Assembly (NCBI GenBank): GCA_029219385.1
Contig: JAQXTH010000040.1
Span: forward strand, 1-64,000
Source of the DNA: Prevotellaceae bacterium
GTDB lineage: Bacteria > Bacteroidota > Bacteroidia > Bacteroidales > Bacteroidaceae
DNA: 64,000 bases
Direction: 5' to 3'
Part shown: positions 6,215 to 16,706 of the stretch, one piece after another
Layout: each line of letters begins with the position of its first letter
Position numbering within the stretch: the first letter of the stretch is position 1
Translations under genes and position numbers: made by a program
Notes under the pieces: generated by a model
What the model was told of the DNA's origin: nothing
The model's database searches: none
What the model saw: the letters and a program-made list of their open reading frames with translations, nothing else

Positions 6215-6299
6215 CGGAGAGAGAGGGATTCGAACCCCCGGTGCCTCTCAGCACGGCGGTTTTCAAGACCGCTGTAATCGACCACTCTACCATCTCTCC
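6215..6299 (-). tRNA. tRNA-Ser (anticodon TGA)
   Basis: The minus strand folds as a complete class II tRNA of 85 nt. The acceptor GGAGAGA pairs with TCTCTCC, the anticodon loop is CTTGAAA (TGA), there is a variable arm, and the T-arm is GGGGG-TTCGAAT-CCCTC. CCA is not encoded. Its 3' end faces the prophage, so the phage probably integrated at the 3' part of this gene and rebuilt it. Confidence 0.95.
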
Positions 6300-6360
6300 A
6301 AAGCGATAAGAATTTCACCTTGCTTTCAAGGAAAAGAAGTCCTATTTTCGTTTTCGTGTG

Positions 6361-6391
6361 CAAAAGTAACACCTTTTTTGGAAATCACAAA
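6361..6391 (-). promoter_or_regulatory. Promoter of tRNA-Ser
   Basis: On the minus strand TTTG (6388-6391) and TACTTTTG (6361-6368) are separated by 19 bp, an excellent match to the Bacteroidota -33/-7 promoter. It lies about 60 bp upstream of the tRNA 5' end. Confidence 0.8.
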
Positions 6392-6451
6392 TTTTTAGTA
6401 GTGTTTTTTTAGTTTATCCTATATTTTCTTCGTCAAAGGAAATGTTTTTTT

Positions 6452-6459
6452 TACTTTTG
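6452..6459 (+). promoter_or_regulatory. Promoter -7 element upstream of mutS2
   Basis: TACTTTTG matches TAnnTTTG and lies 58 bp before the mutS2 ATG. No clear TTTG is seen at the expected distance upstream. Confidence 0.6.
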
Positions 6460-6516
6460 CATACCAATATTTAACTTATAGAAATTATAGAGAAACAAAA
6501 GAAAAAGTTGCCCGCC

Positions 6517-9063
6517 ATGATATATCCCAAAAATTTTGAATCGAAGATAGGTTTTAATGAAATACGTACCATTTTGAGGGGACGTTGCCTATCGTCTTTG
6601 GGTGTGGAAGAAGTGGGCAAAATGACTTTTTCGACCGATACTGCAGTTATTAACAAAAGACTTGCCATCGTAAGAGAATTTCGTTCAATAATGAACGAAG
6701 ACAACGACTTTCCTACACAAAACTACAATGATATGCGTGCCTCACTCGTGAGACTGCAAATCAAAGGAACATACATGGACGAAGCTGACCTCTTTAATTT
6801 GCGAAACACAATGGACACCATGAGCGAAATGGTGAAATTTCTGCTTGCTACAAAAGAAAGCGTAATAAGAAAAGGCAAGGAAGAGGAATGTGTGGTATAT
6901 AAATATCCGCTATTGGCAAAAATGGCACGAGATGTCGAATTGTTTCCGCGTTTCATAATTCAAACAGACAGCATACTTAACAGTTACGGGAAAATTAAAG
7001 ATGATGCTTCGCCCGAACTTCTAAGAGTAAGAACTGCTCTCGCCGGAGCACGACGCAGTGTCGGCATATCTCTTCGCACAATACTGCAGAAAGCGCAAGA
7101 AGACGGCATCGTGGAAAAAGATATCAGCCCGACATATCGCGACGGACGTTTGGTAATCCCCATCAAACCAGGCATGAAACGCAAACTGCGCGGCATTGTA
7201 CACGATGAGTCAGCAACGGGAAAGACTGTGTTTGTTGAACCTACCGAAGTGGTAGAAGCCAACAACCGCATACGTACCCTTGAAGCAGAAGAGCAAAGGG
7301 CCATTATTATCATATTGCAGGCTATGGCCGAGATAATAAGACCACAAATTCCCAAAATGCTTGAAGCATTGTCATTTGTTGGTAAAATTGATTTTATCCG
7401 TGCAAAATCTATTTTTGCAGAAAAGACGGAAGCAACGGAGCCTATGTTCAACTCTTTCCCCGTAATAGATTGGGTAATGGCACGCCATCCTCTTTTGGAA
7501 ACCTCGCTACGCAAACAAAACCGCGAGATAATGCCTCTTGACATTAAATTAAGCAAAGAAAACAGAATTTTGCTTATCTCGGGCCCAAATGCCGGTGGTA
7601 AATCAGTGTGTCTCAAGACGGTTGCTTTGTTACAATATATGATGCAATGTGGTCTTTCTGTGCCTATTCGCGAAAACTCAAAAGTTGGTGTCTTTGACAG
7701 CATTTTCATTGACATCGGTGATGAGCAAAGCATAGAAAACGATCTGTCGACATATTCAAGCCACTTACTCAACATGAAGAACATGATGAAAAATTGTTCT
7801 TCGCGCAGTCTTATCTTGATAGACGAGTTTGGCGGTGGAACTGAGCCACAGATTGGTGCTGCCATTGCCCAAGCAATGCTTGACGTATTTTTAGAGAAAT
7901 CCACATACGGCGTAATAACCACTCATTATCAAAACCTTAAATACTATGCAGACAATCACGAGGGAATTGTAAATGGTGCAATGCTATATGACCGAAACGA
8001 GATGCGCCCCTTGTTTATCTTGCAAATCGGAAATCCGGGCAGTTCTTTTGCCATTGAAATTGCAAGAAACATCGGATTGCCACAAAGCGTTATAGACAAT
8101 GCGTCTGCCCTTGTGGGTGACGACTACATTAAAAGCGACAAATATCTGCAAGACATCGTAAGAGACAAACGCTATTGGGAAAACAAAAGATTGGCTGTTC
8201 ACCAAAAGGAGCGTTCGCTTCAACAAATGATTGAAACATACGAAAAACGACTTGCATCTCTTGATCACGAACACAAAATTTTTATGGCAGAGGCAAAAGA
8301 CAAGGCAGAACTTATCTTTAAACAAAGCAATGCTGCAATAGAAAACACCATACGCTCCATTCGTGAAGCACAAGCAGAAAAAGAAGAAACTAAACGACTG
8401 CGTAGTGAATTGGAAGAATTTAAAACTCAAATCCTTGAGGGTTCAATATCGGGTGACGACAGCATCGAGAGAAAAATGGAACAAATACGTCGTAGACGCG
8501 AACGACGCGAAGAACGCAGAAAAACGCAAAACACAGAAAACGACAACACTCCTCTCCAAATAGATAACAAGATAAAACAAGTCGAATCTGAAGAAATAAA
8601 AATAGGTGACTATGTCAAAATAAAAGGAAATACCGCTGTTTGCAAAGTAATAAAAGTGAATGGTCGCGAAGCAATGGTGCAGAGCGGAATAATGAAACTA
8701 ACCGTAGCACTCAAAAAACTTGAAAAAACCACAACTCCTCCGACAAGCACAGAATCAAGCGTAATCAATTTCATAGGAAAATCCACGCGCGACTCCATTC
8801 ACGAGACACGTCTCAGATTTAAATCAAACATTGATGTAAGAGGAATGAGTGGCCAAGAAGCACTCGAAGCTGTAACATATTTCATTGAAGACGCAATACA
8901 ATGTGGCGCAACACGCCTTAGCATTCTTCACGGCACCGGAACCGGCTATCTCAGACAAATCATACGACAATATCTTCACACCGTTCCAACCGTTGCCTCT
9001 TGCCACGATGAACACATACAATTTGGCGGCGCCGGAATTACAATTGTTGAAATGTCATATTAA
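6517..9063 (+). CDS. mutS2: MutS2 family ATPase/endonuclease
   Basis: The 848-aa protein has the MutS2 layout: an N-terminal core and clamp region, then an ABC-type ATPase with Walker A GPNAGGKS (about residues 355-362) and Walker B region LILIDEFGGGTEP. A long coiled coil rich in Glu/Arg follows (about 540-680), and a C-terminal Smr nuclease domain (about 772-846) carries DVRGMSGQEA and HGTGTGYLR. MutS2 lacks the mismatch-recognition domain of MutS; it is linked to suppression of homologous recombination and to collided-ribosome rescue in other bacteria. ATG 6517 is preferred over TTG 6508. It is the first chromosomal gene after the prophage and its tRNA site. Confidence 0.93.
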   Translation: MIYPKNFESKIGFNEIRTILRGRCLSSLGVEEVGKMTFSTDTAVINKRLAIVREFRSIMNEDNDFPTQNYNDMRASLVRLQIKGTYMDEADLFNLRNTMDTMSEMVKFLLATKESVIRKGKEEECVVYKYPLLAKMARDVELFPRFIIQTDSILNSYGKIKDDASPELLRVRTALAGARRSVGISLRTILQKAQEDGIVEKDISPTYRDGRLVIPIKPGMKRKLRGIVHDESATGKTVFVEPTEVVEANNRIRTLEAEEQRAIIIILQAMAEIIRPQIPKMLEALSFVGKIDFIRAKSIFAEKTEATEPMFNSFPVIDWVMARHPLLETSLRKQNREIMPLDIKLSKENRILLISGPNAGGKSVCLKTVALLQYMMQCGLSVPIRENSKVGVFDSIFIDIGDEQSIENDLSTYSSHLLNMKNMMKNCSSRSLILIDEFGGGTEPQIGAAIAQAMLDVFLEKSTYGVITTHYQNLKYYADNHEGIVNGAMLYDRNEMRPLFILQIGNPGSSFAIEIARNIGLPQSVIDNASALVGDDYIKSDKYLQDIVRDKRYWENKRLAVHQKERSLQQMIETYEKRLASLDHEHKIFMAEAKDKAELIFKQSNAAIENTIRSIREAQAEKEETKRLRSELEEFKTQILEGSISGDDSIERKMEQIRRRRERREERRKTQNTENDNTPLQIDNKIKQVESEEIKIGDYVKIKGNTAVCKVIKVNGREAMVQSGIMKLTVALKKLEKTTTPPTSTESSVINFIGKSTRDSIHETRLRFKSNIDVRGMSGQEALEAVTYFIEDAIQCGATRLSILHGTGTGYLRQIIRQYLHTVPTVASCHDEHIQFGGAGITIVEMSY

Positions 9064-9111
9064 ATAGATTTTATAACAAATAACCATAACTTATTTATAG
9101 ACAAAACTATC

Positions 9112-10173
9112 ATGAAACTTAATATTGCAGTATTGGCAGGCGATGGAATTGGCCCCGAAATATCTGTTGAGGGTGTAAAAGTATTAACAGCAACGGCTCA
9201 AAAGTTTGGTCACGAAATCAATTACACTTCGGCTCTTGTAGGAGCTGCAGCCATAGATGAGGTGGGAGACCCTTTTCCACAAGAGACATTTGATATTTGC
9301 ACAAATGCCGATGCAGTTCTTTTTTCTTGCGTGGGCGACCCTAAATTTGACAACAACCCCAATGCTACCGTTCGCCCTGAACAGGGACTTCTTGCCATGC
9401 GCAAAAAACTCGGTTTGTTTGCAAACATTCGCCCCATTCAAACATTCGACTGCTTAATACACAAATCTCCCCTAAAAGATGACATCGTGAGAGGTGCTGA
9501 TTTTATATGTATTAGAGAATTGACAGGAGGAATGTATTTTGGCGAGAAATGCGAAGGTGAAGAAATGGCCTACGACACAAACAAATATACACGCGCTGAG
9601 GTGGAACGCATTCTCCATGTTGCATATAAGTATGCCATGCAACGCCGTCGCCACGTCACGGTAGTAGACAAGGCTAACGTTCTCGCCTCATCACGACTCT
9701 GGAGAAAAGTGGCTCAAGAAATTTCACAACAATACCCAGAGGTGACCACCGACTATATGTATGTAGACAACGCATCGATGCGCATGATACAAGACCCCGG
9801 ATTTTTTGATGTAATGGTAACAGAAAACACCTTTGGCGACATTCTGACAGACGAGGGCTCTTGTATTACTGGTAGTATGGGACTTTTGCCCTCTGCCTCT
9901 ACTGGAACGGGAACACCGGTATTTGAACCCATACACGGCTCATGGCCACAAGCAAAAGGACTAAACATTGCAAATCCTTTGGCACAAATCCTTTCCGTCG
10001 CCATGTTGTATGAATATTTTGGTTTGGAAAAAGAGGGAAAAACAATACGCGATGCCGTAGACGCTTCGCTCGCAGCAAACATACGCACTCCCGAAATTCA
10101 AGTGGCAGGCGGAGAAAAATATGGCACAAAAGAAGTTGGTCAATGGATTGCGGACTACATTAACAAAGCATAG
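9112..10173 (+). CDS. leuB: 3-isopropylmalate dehydrogenase
   Basis: LeuB oxidatively decarboxylates 3-isopropylmalate to 2-ketoisocaproate with NAD+, the third step of leucine synthesis. The 353-aa protein starts with [12 protein letters not shown] and carries the family segment [30 protein letters not shown] and the substrate/metal region [28 protein letters not shown] near the C-terminus belongs to the nucleotide site. It lies 48 bp after mutS2, away from the leuA-leuC-leuD operon at 44570-48085, and without the attenuator seen there, so leuB is probably regulated separately. Confidence 0.95.
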   Translation: MKLNIAVLAGDGIGPEISVEGVKVLTATAQKFGHEINYTSALVGAAAIDEVGDPFPQETFDICTNADAVLFSCVGDPKFDNNPNATVRPEQGLLAMRKKLGLFANIRPIQTFDCLIHKSPLKDDIVRGADFICIRELTGGMYFGEKCEGEEMAYDTNKYTRAEVERILHVAYKYAMQRRRHVTVVDKANVLASSRLWRKVAQEISQQYPEVTTDYMYVDNASMRMIQDPGFFDVMVTENTFGDILTDEGSCITGSMGLLPSASTGTGTPVFEPIHGSWPQAKGLNIANPLAQILSVAMLYEYFGLEKEGKTIRDAVDASLAANIRTPEIQVAGGEKYGTKEVGQWIADYINKA

Positions 10174-10230
10174 ACAAACATCAGATATTCAAAACAGTAT
10201 AAATCCACATATAAACAAACAAAACATATT

Positions 10231-11997
10231 ATGTATAGAACAAAAACTTGTGGTGAACTCCGTATATCAGACGCTGGCAAAGAGGTGACACTTGCCGGTT
10301 GGGTGCAACGCACACGAAAAATGGGCGGCATGACCTTTGTGGACATACGCGACCGATATGGTATAACTCAAATTGTCTTTAACGAAGAGACCGACAAAGA
10401 ATTGTGTGACAAAGCCAACAAGCTGGGGCGTGAATATGTTGTACAAATCGTTGGTAAAGTTAATGAAAGATACAACAAAAATCCCAAAATGCCAACAGGC
10501 GACATCGAAATAATCGCTTCAAAACTCAACATACTAAACAAGAGTCTCGTGCCTCCGTTCACTATTGAAGAAAACACAGACGGTGGCGATGACATACGTA
10601 TGAAATACCGTTATCTTGACTTACGCAGAAGCAACGTGAGAGCCAACCTCGAATTGAGACACAAATTCTGTTTGGCGGTGAGAAGTTTTCTCGACTCAAA
10701 AGGTTTTCTTGAAATAGAAACACCGGTTTTGGTTGGAAGCACTCCCGAAGGAGCCCGCGACTTTATTGTGCCCTCGCGCATGAACCCGGGTCAATTCTAC
10801 GCCCTGCCACAAAGTCCGCAAACTTTAAAACAACTCTTGATGGTTGCCGGTATGGACAGATATTTCCAAATTGTGAAATGCTTCAGAGACGAAGACCTGA
10901 GAGCCGACCGCCAACCTGAGTTCACACAGATTGATTGCGAAATGAGTTATGTCGAACAAGACGACATTATTCGAATTTTTGAAGAGATGACAAAATATCT
11001 GTTCAAAGAAGTGCGCAATTATGATCTTGGCGACGAACCATTCATACGTATGCCATGGATTGAAGCAATGACCCGATTTGGCAGCGACAAGCCCGATATG
11101 CGTTTTGGAATGGAGTTTGTTGAACTGATGGACATATTGAGAGGTAGCGGTGATTTTGCCGTATTTAATGAAGCCGAATATATAGGCGGCATCTGTGCAA
11201 AAGGCTGCGCTTCGTACACTCGCAAACAGTTAGACGAACTAACAAATTTTGTAAAAAGCCCACAAATAGGAGCAAAGGGGTTGGTTTATGCTCGAGTACA
11301 AGAGGATAAAACCGTGAAAAGTAGCATAGACAAATTCTACTCACAAGAAATCATGACAAAAGTTGCCGAAAAAATGTCGGCAGAACCCGGTGACCTAATT
11401 TTGATTATAAGCGGACCGGATGCCATGAAAGCACGCAAACAACTATGCGAACTAAGATTGGAGATGGGCAACCGTCTTGGACTGCGCGACAAAAACAAAT
11501 TTGCGCTTTTGTGGGTTGTTGACTTCCCAATGTTCGAATGGAGCGAAGAAGAGCAACGACTCATGGCCATGCACCATCCCTTCACTGCACCAAAGCCATG
11601 CGACATTCCAAAATTAGACACCGATCCCTCCAATGTCTTGGCCGATGCCTACGACATGGTTTGCAATGGTGTTGAAGTAGGCGGTGGTTCCATTCGTATT
11701 CACGATGCCGTATTGCAGGCAAAAATATTTGAGGTGCTTGGTTTTACACCCGAAAAGGCGCAAGAACAATTTGGTTTCCTCATGAATGCTTTTAAATATG
11801 GAGCACCACCCCACGGCGGTCTTGCCTATGGCCTTGATCGTTTTGTCAGTTTGTTTGCCGGACTCGACTCCATTCGCGACTGTATAGCATTCCCCAAAAA
11901 CAACTCCGGTCGTGACGTGATGCTTGATGCCCCCTCTGCTGTTGACCAATCTCAATTAGATGAACTAAAACTTTCGCTTTGCTCTGACAGCGAGTAA
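10231..11997 (+). CDS. aspS: Aspartyl-tRNA synthetase
   Basis: This class II synthetase charges tRNA-Asp in the cytoplasm. At 588 aa it is the bacterial form, with an N-terminal OB-fold anticodon-binding domain ([22 protein letters not shown]), motif 2 ([19 protein letters not shown]), a GAD insertion in the middle and a C-terminal motif 3 ([16 protein letters not shown]). The length is normal. It follows leuB by 57 bp and is followed by a hairpin terminator at 12042-12081. Confidence 0.96.
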   Translation: MYRTKTCGELRISDAGKEVTLAGWVQRTRKMGGMTFVDIRDRYGITQIVFNEETDKELCDKANKLGREYVVQIVGKVNERYNKNPKMPTGDIEIIASKLNILNKSLVPPFTIEENTDGGDDIRMKYRYLDLRRSNVRANLELRHKFCLAVRSFLDSKGFLEIETPVLVGSTPEGARDFIVPSRMNPGQFYALPQSPQTLKQLLMVAGMDRYFQIVKCFRDEDLRADRQPEFTQIDCEMSYVEQDDIIRIFEEMTKYLFKEVRNYDLGDEPFIRMPWIEAMTRFGSDKPDMRFGMEFVELMDILRGSGDFAVFNEAEYIGGICAKGCASYTRKQLDELTNFVKSPQIGAKGLVYARVQEDKTVKSSIDKFYSQEIMTKVAEKMSAEPGDLILIISGPDAMKARKQLCELRLEMGNRLGLRDKNKFALLWVVDFPMFEWSEEEQRLMAMHHPFTAPKPCDIPKLDTDPSNVLADAYDMVCNGVEVGGGSIRIHDAVLQAKIFEVLGFTPEKAQEQFGFLMNAFKYGAPPHGGLAYGLDRFVSLFAGLDSIRDCIAFPKNNSGRDVMLDAPSAVDQSQLDELKLSLCSDSE

Positions 11998-12041
11998 ACA
12001 AAAAATCTATTTTTTCATCTACACAAAAAACTTATCATAAT

Positions 12042-12081
12042 TTCCGCAATGCCGAACATAAACCGACATTGCGGATTTTTT
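12042..12081 (+). terminator. Rho-independent terminator of aspS
   Basis: TCCGCAATG (12043-12051) pairs with CATTGCGGA (12067-12075) and is followed by TTTTTTAT. It separates aspS from nadC, which has its own promoter element. Confidence 0.75.
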
Positions 12082-12190
12082 ATAGAAAAATCATCACTTC
12101 TCATATATGAAAATAAAGTTGGAAGAACTCATTCTTGGCAGAATAAATGTTTTTAGACGTGGCGTTGTCTTGAGTTAAACGAAAATTCTT

Positions 12191-12198
12191 TATATTTG
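12191..12198 (+). promoter_or_regulatory. Promoter -7 element of nadC
   Basis: TATATTTG matches TAnnTTTG and lies 40 bp before the nadC ATG. A TTGT lies 22 bp upstream and a TTGA 17 bp upstream; neither is an ideal -33. Confidence 0.6.
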
Positions 12199-12238
12199 CA
12201 GATATATTCACAGATTTTTAAATTAAAACAAAAACATC

Positions 12239-13087
12239 ATGTATACCATAGACGAATTAGAGGATAGGCTGATAGACCTCGCTTTTGCCGAAGATATTGG
12301 CGACGGAGATCATACAACCCTTTGTAGCATACCTATCGAAGCAACAGGAGCGCAAAAACTATTGGTAAAAGAAGCCGGCATTTTGGCCGGTGTGGAAGTA
12401 GCAAAAAAAATTTTCCATCGATTTGATCCCGAGTTGCAAATAGAGCAATTTCTTAATGACGGTGACGAAATAAAGCCCGGAGACGTTGCTTTCATAGTGA
12501 GAGGCAAGGTGCGTTCATTATTGCAAACAGAGCGCTTGATGCTCAACGTGATGCAACGCATGAGCGGAATTGCCACGACCACTGCCAAATATATGAAACT
12601 ATTGGAGGGAACAGGCTGCAAAGTGCTTGACACGCGCAAAACAACACCCGGAATGAGAATGCTCGAAAAAGCAGCAGTAAAAATCGGAGGTGGAAAAAAT
12701 CATCGTATAGGCTTATTTGACATGATTTTGTTGAAAGACAATCACGTTGATTTCTGTGGCGGCATAACCAATGCGCTCGACCGTGCAAAAGCCTATTTAA
12801 AAGAAAACAACAAAAACCTAAAAATAGAAATAGAAGTAAGAAATTTCAAAGAACTCGACGAAGCCCTCTCTCACGGTGGTGCAGACCGAATAATGCTCGA
12901 CAATTTCAGCGTAGAAGACACACGCAAAGCTGTTGAGATTATCAACCACCAAACAGAGGTTGAAAGTTCGGGAGGCATAACCATTGAAACAATTCGCAAC
13001 TATGCCGAGTGTGGAGTTGACTATATCAGTGTAGGGGCTCTCACACATTCCGTTAAGTGTCTCGATCTTAGTTTCAAAGCTGTATAA
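12239..13087 (+). CDS. nadC: Nicotinate-nucleotide pyrophosphorylase (quinolinate phosphoribosyltransferase)
   Basis: NadC converts quinolinate and PRPP to nicotinate mononucleotide, CO2 and PPi in de novo NAD synthesis. The 282-aa protein shows the family signature KVLDTRKTTPGMR followed by EKAAVKIGGGKNHRIGL and ILLKDNH, which contribute the quinolinate and PRPP sites, and ends with ESSGGITIETIRNYAECGVDYISVG. Length is typical. It lies alone after its own promoter. nadA and nadB are not in the window. Confidence 0.95.
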   Translation: MYTIDELEDRLIDLAFAEDIGDGDHTTLCSIPIEATGAQKLLVKEAGILAGVEVAKKIFHRFDPELQIEQFLNDGDEIKPGDVAFIVRGKVRSLLQTERLMLNVMQRMSGIATTTAKYMKLLEGTGCKVLDTRKTTPGMRMLEKAAVKIGGGKNHRIGLFDMILLKDNHVDFCGGITNALDRAKAYLKENNKNLKIEIEVRNFKELDEALSHGGADRIMLDNFSVEDTRKAVEIINHQTEVESSGGITIETIRNYAECGVDYISVGALTHSVKCLDLSFKAV

Positions 13088-13128
13088 TAACTTTTTTCGT
13101 AAAATATCAAAGCACATCGTTTTAACAA

Positions 13129-14781
13129 ATGAAAACAAAACTAATAACTATAATAGCCCTTTTGTTTCTATCTTTCAACTTTGCCAATGCCTGCACAAAT
13201 ATCATAGTAGGTAAAAAAGCAAGCAAAGACGGAAGCGTGTTTGTCAGTTACAGTGCCGACAGTTATGGGGCATACGGCATAATGCAACATTTCAAAGCAG
13301 CGAAACACCCCAAAGACACAAAACGAATAGTGAGAGACTGGGAGACAAACCGATACCTTGGCGAAATAGATGAGGTACCGATCACTTACAACGTAGTGGG
13401 CAACATGAATGAACACCAACTCACAATAGCAGAGACCACCTTTGGCGGACGTGAAGAATTGGTTGACACAACTGGCATAATAGACTATGGTTCACTGATC
13501 TATATTACTCTGCAGCGCGCAAAAACCGCACGTCAGGCAATAAAGATAATGGACGAGCTTGTCCAAACCTACGGTTATTGTTCCGAAGGAGAGTCTTTTT
13601 CTATCGCAGACCCCAACGAGGCCTTTATCCTTGAGATGGTGGGCAAAGGGCCCGGAGGACATGGTGCTGTGTGGGTGGCAGTGCGTATTCCCGACGATGC
13701 CGTTTGCGCCCACGCCAACCAAAGTCGCATACACAAATTCATGCAACTGCCCAAAGACCAGGTTCTTTACTCAAAAGACGTGATTTCCTTTGCTCGCAAA
13801 ATGAAATTATTTGACGGTAAAGACAAAGACTTTGACTTTGCCAATACATATTGCCCTTTAAACTTTGGTGGAGCGCGCTACTGCGAGGCCCGTGTTTGGG
13901 CAATCTACAACAGATTTGCCCAAGGCATGAACAAATATCTCGGCTATGCCTCGGGAGAAAATCTCAATGCAGAGCCACTGCCTCTTTACATCAAACCAAC
14001 ATCGCAAATTGGGTTTGATGACGTTATGACAGCCATGGGCGACCACTATGATAACACACCGCTCAATATGATTTCCGACCCTGGAGCCGGAGCCTTTCAA
14101 AGTCCATATCGCCCTAGGCCTTTGGCATGGGAATATGACGGAAAGAAATATTTCAACGAACGCCCCGTGGGAACACAACAAAGCAGTTTTTCGTTTATTA
14201 GCCAAATGAGGTCAACAATGCCCAATCCCGTTGGTGGAATTTTGTGGTTTGCTAACGACGATACTCATACCTCTCCCTATACTCCGGTATATTGTTGTGC
14301 AACAGAAGTGCCCGAATGCTACACGTTGAAACATGGCAACGCCATAAAATTTTCACTAAAATCAGCATTTTGGGTTCAAAATTGGGTGAGCAACATGGTC
14401 TATCCACGCTATACACAAATCTATCCTGATGTAAAAAAAGCAATCGGCCGACTACACGACAAACATTTTTCTTCGCAAGGCAAAATAGAAACCGAAGCTG
14501 CTGAGCTCTTAAAAACCAATCCACAAAAGGCCATTGAATATCTCACGGCCTATTCAAACGCCATGGCAGACGAAATGATGGAAGAGTGGAGAAACCTCGG
14601 TTGGTATCTTGTTGTGAAATACAACGACATGGTCGAAAAGATAGACACCCCCAACAAAACTTTTGAGGTTGCGTCCGACGGGCCCGACACGATCATGGCA
14701 AAAGTGAAAAATCCCGGCTATCCCAACGAAACAAAAAAGAAAATTGCAGAAGAAACAGGGAATAAATTTCTGATTAAATAA
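13129..14781 (+). CDS. Secreted C69 family dipeptidase
   Basis: The 550-aa protein has a signal peptide (residues 1-21, hydrophobic LITIIALLFLSFNF) directly followed by Cys in NACTNIIVGKKASKDGS. In C69 peptidases this Cys is the N-terminal nucleophile exposed after processing. Other family features are YSADSYGAYG and WETNRYLGEIDEV near the start, and the mid-region EGESFSIADPNEAFILEM and ARYCEARVWAIYNRF. It probably releases dipeptides or acts on other small amide substrates in the periplasm. It is about 40 bp from nadC and pgm on either side. Confidence 0.85.
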   Translation: MKTKLITIIALLFLSFNFANACTNIIVGKKASKDGSVFVSYSADSYGAYGIMQHFKAAKHPKDTKRIVRDWETNRYLGEIDEVPITYNVVGNMNEHQLTIAETTFGGREELVDTTGIIDYGSLIYITLQRAKTARQAIKIMDELVQTYGYCSEGESFSIADPNEAFILEMVGKGPGGHGAVWVAVRIPDDAVCAHANQSRIHKFMQLPKDQVLYSKDVISFARKMKLFDGKDKDFDFANTYCPLNFGGARYCEARVWAIYNRFAQGMNKYLGYASGENLNAEPLPLYIKPTSQIGFDDVMTAMGDHYDNTPLNMISDPGAGAFQSPYRPRPLAWEYDGKKYFNERPVGTQQSSFSFISQMRSTMPNPVGGILWFANDDTHTSPYTPVYCCATEVPECYTLKHGNAIKFSLKSAFWVQNWVSNMVYPRYTQIYPDVKKAIGRLHDKHFSSQGKIETEAAELLKTNPQKAIEYLTAYSNAMADEMMEEWRNLGWYLVVKYNDMVEKIDTPNKTFEVASDGPDTIMAKVKNPGYPNETKKKIAEETGNKFLIK

Positions 14782-14824
14782 CAACATACTATTATTAAAA
14801 CAAACAACTAAAACATATATCATT

Positions 14825-16567
14825 ATGACAGAACAAGAACTTTTAATCAAACAATGTGAGCAAACAGCGAGACAATGGCTCAGTCCGGCATTTGATCCAC
14901 AAACCCAGTCAGAAGTAAAAGCAATGATTGAGGCCGACGACAAAACTGCCCTTATCGATGCTTTCTATCAAAACCTTGAATTTGGTACCGGTGGATTGAG
15001 AGGTATTATGGGGGTGGGCACAAACCGCATGAACAAATACATAGTTGGCATGGCCACCCAAGGTTTTGCAAACTACATCAAGAAAGCTTTCGCCCAAAGA
15101 GAGACCATTTCAGTAGTGGTTGGCCACGACTGCCGCAACAATTCACGACAATTTGCAGAAACTGTTGCTAATATTTTTTCAGCCAACGGCATAAAAGCAT
15201 ACCTCTTTGAAAGTCTCCGCCCCACTCCGGAAATCTCTTTTGCAATCAGACAACTCGGAGCACAAGCCGGAGTAAACATCACTGCAAGCCACAACCCCAA
15301 AGAATACAACGGCTATAAAGCCTATTGGGACGATGGCGCACAAGTGCTTGCTCCACACGACACCGGCATTATTGACGAAGTAAACAAAGTTACAATCGAC
15401 CAAGTGAAATTTACCCCAAACAACGACCTTATCCAAATCATTGGTGGAGAGATGGATGTTGACTACCTCAAGGCCGTACACGAAGCACTTATAGACCAAG
15501 AAGTCATCAACCGTCAGAAAGATTTGTGTATAGTCTACTCTCCGCTTCATGGCACCGGTCGCGTCATCATTCCCGCAGCATTGCGCACATGGGGATTTCA
15601 AAACATCAATGTTGTTGCACAACAAATGGTCATTGACGGAAACTTCCCCACCGTAGTTTCACCCAATCCTGAAAACTCTGAGGCAATGACGCTCGGCATG
15701 AAACTCGGTACAAAACTAAACGCTGACCTCGTGCTCGCCTCCGACCCCGACGCCGATCGCCTTGCCGTTGTTTGTCGCGATAACAAAGGAGAATGGTGCA
15801 TACTCAATGGAAACCAAACAGCCTTAATGCTTTCATACTATATTATTGAAAACAAGAAAAAACTCGGCCAACTAAAAGGCAACGAATTTATGGTGAAAAC
15901 CATCGTCACCACAGAAACCATCAAAGACATTGCCGAGCGCAACGGAGTTGAAATCAGAGACGTTTACACTGGGTTTAAATGGATTGCTCGCGAGATAAAA
16001 CTCGACGAGGGAAAGAAAAAATATATCGGTGGTGGAGAAGAAAGTTTCGGCTATCTGCCTTTCGACAAAGTGAGAGACAAAGACTCTCCCGCTTCTATCT
16101 GCCTATTGTGTGAAATTGCAGCTTGGGCAAAAGACAACGGGATGACGCTCTATGACCTTTTGCTGAAAATATATTTAGACTATGGCTTTGCCTATCAAAA
16201 CGCCATTTCTGTCACCAAGCCGGGCAAGAGCGGAGCCGATGAAATAAAACAGATGATGGAAGACTTTCGCCAGTCTCCCCCAACCTCTCTTGGCGGCAGC
16301 CCCGTGGTATGTATAAAAGACTACAAAACTTTAAAGCAAACAACAAATGGCACTACCACCAACATTGATATGCCGGCCACGAGCAACGTGTTGCAATGGT
16401 TCACTGCCGATGGCACAAAGATTTCTGTTCGCCCCTCGGGCACAGAACCTAAGATTAAATTCTACGTTGAGGTGAAAGGAGAGATGAAGTGTTCAAACTG
16501 CTATGCTTCAGCCGTTGCAAAGGGAATGGCAAAAGTCGAGGCCATCAAACAAGACCTCAAAATATAA
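14825..16567 (+). CDS. Phospho-sugar mutase (phosphoglucomutase/phosphomannomutase)
   Basis: A 580-aa member of the alpha-D-phosphohexomutase superfamily. The catalytic serine loop is TASHNPKEYNGYK, the metal-binding loop is DPDADR, the sugar-binding loop is GGGEESFGY and the phosphate-binding C-terminal loop is RPSGTEPKIKFY. The early segment EFGTGGLRGIMGVGTNRMN is typical of the longer PGM2-like branch. It interconverts hexose 1- and 6-phosphates; whether glucose, mannose or a pentose phosphate is preferred cannot be read from sequence. Transcription stops at the bidirectional terminator downstream. Confidence 0.9.
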   Translation: MTEQELLIKQCEQTARQWLSPAFDPQTQSEVKAMIEADDKTALIDAFYQNLEFGTGGLRGIMGVGTNRMNKYIVGMATQGFANYIKKAFAQRETISVVVGHDCRNNSRQFAETVANIFSANGIKAYLFESLRPTPEISFAIRQLGAQAGVNITASHNPKEYNGYKAYWDDGAQVLAPHDTGIIDEVNKVTIDQVKFTPNNDLIQIIGGEMDVDYLKAVHEALIDQEVINRQKDLCIVYSPLHGTGRVIIPAALRTWGFQNINVVAQQMVIDGNFPTVVSPNPENSEAMTLGMKLGTKLNADLVLASDPDADRLAVVCRDNKGEWCILNGNQTALMLSYYIIENKKKLGQLKGNEFMVKTIVTTETIKDIAERNGVEIRDVYTGFKWIAREIKLDEGKKKYIGGGEESFGYLPFDKVRDKDSPASICLLCEIAAWAKDNGMTLYDLLLKIYLDYGFAYQNAISVTKPGKSGADEIKQMMEDFRQSPPTSLGGSPVVCIKDYKTLKQTTNGTTTNIDMPATSNVLQWFTADGTKISVRPSGTEPKIKFYVEVKGEMKCSNCYASAVAKGMAKVEAIKQDLKI

Positions 16568-16646
16568 GCTAAACCTCGCCCTACGCTTTGAGCAAATCTC
16601 ACTTCACAACGTTCACACTCTCCACTAATAAGAGACTATTAAGATA

Positions 16647-16690
16647 GAAGTCCCCCGAAAGTCAGTTTAAACTTTCGGGGGACTTCTTTC
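16647..16690. terminator. Bidirectional terminator between convergent genes
   Basis: A 16-bp perfect stem (16647-16662 with 16671-16686, loop CAGTTTAA) lies between the phosphomutase on the plus strand and the sialidase on the minus strand. The stem contains CCCCCGAAAG and is followed by TTTC on the plus strand. Confidence 0.85.
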
Positions 16691-16706
16691 ATTCTAACCG
16701 CCAAGG

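Noticed and set aside
12107-12178. Short frame of 23 codons starting MKIKLEEL before nadC
   Set aside because: It precedes the nadC promoter element, has no terminator logic after it and no residue bias, so it is not a leader peptide.
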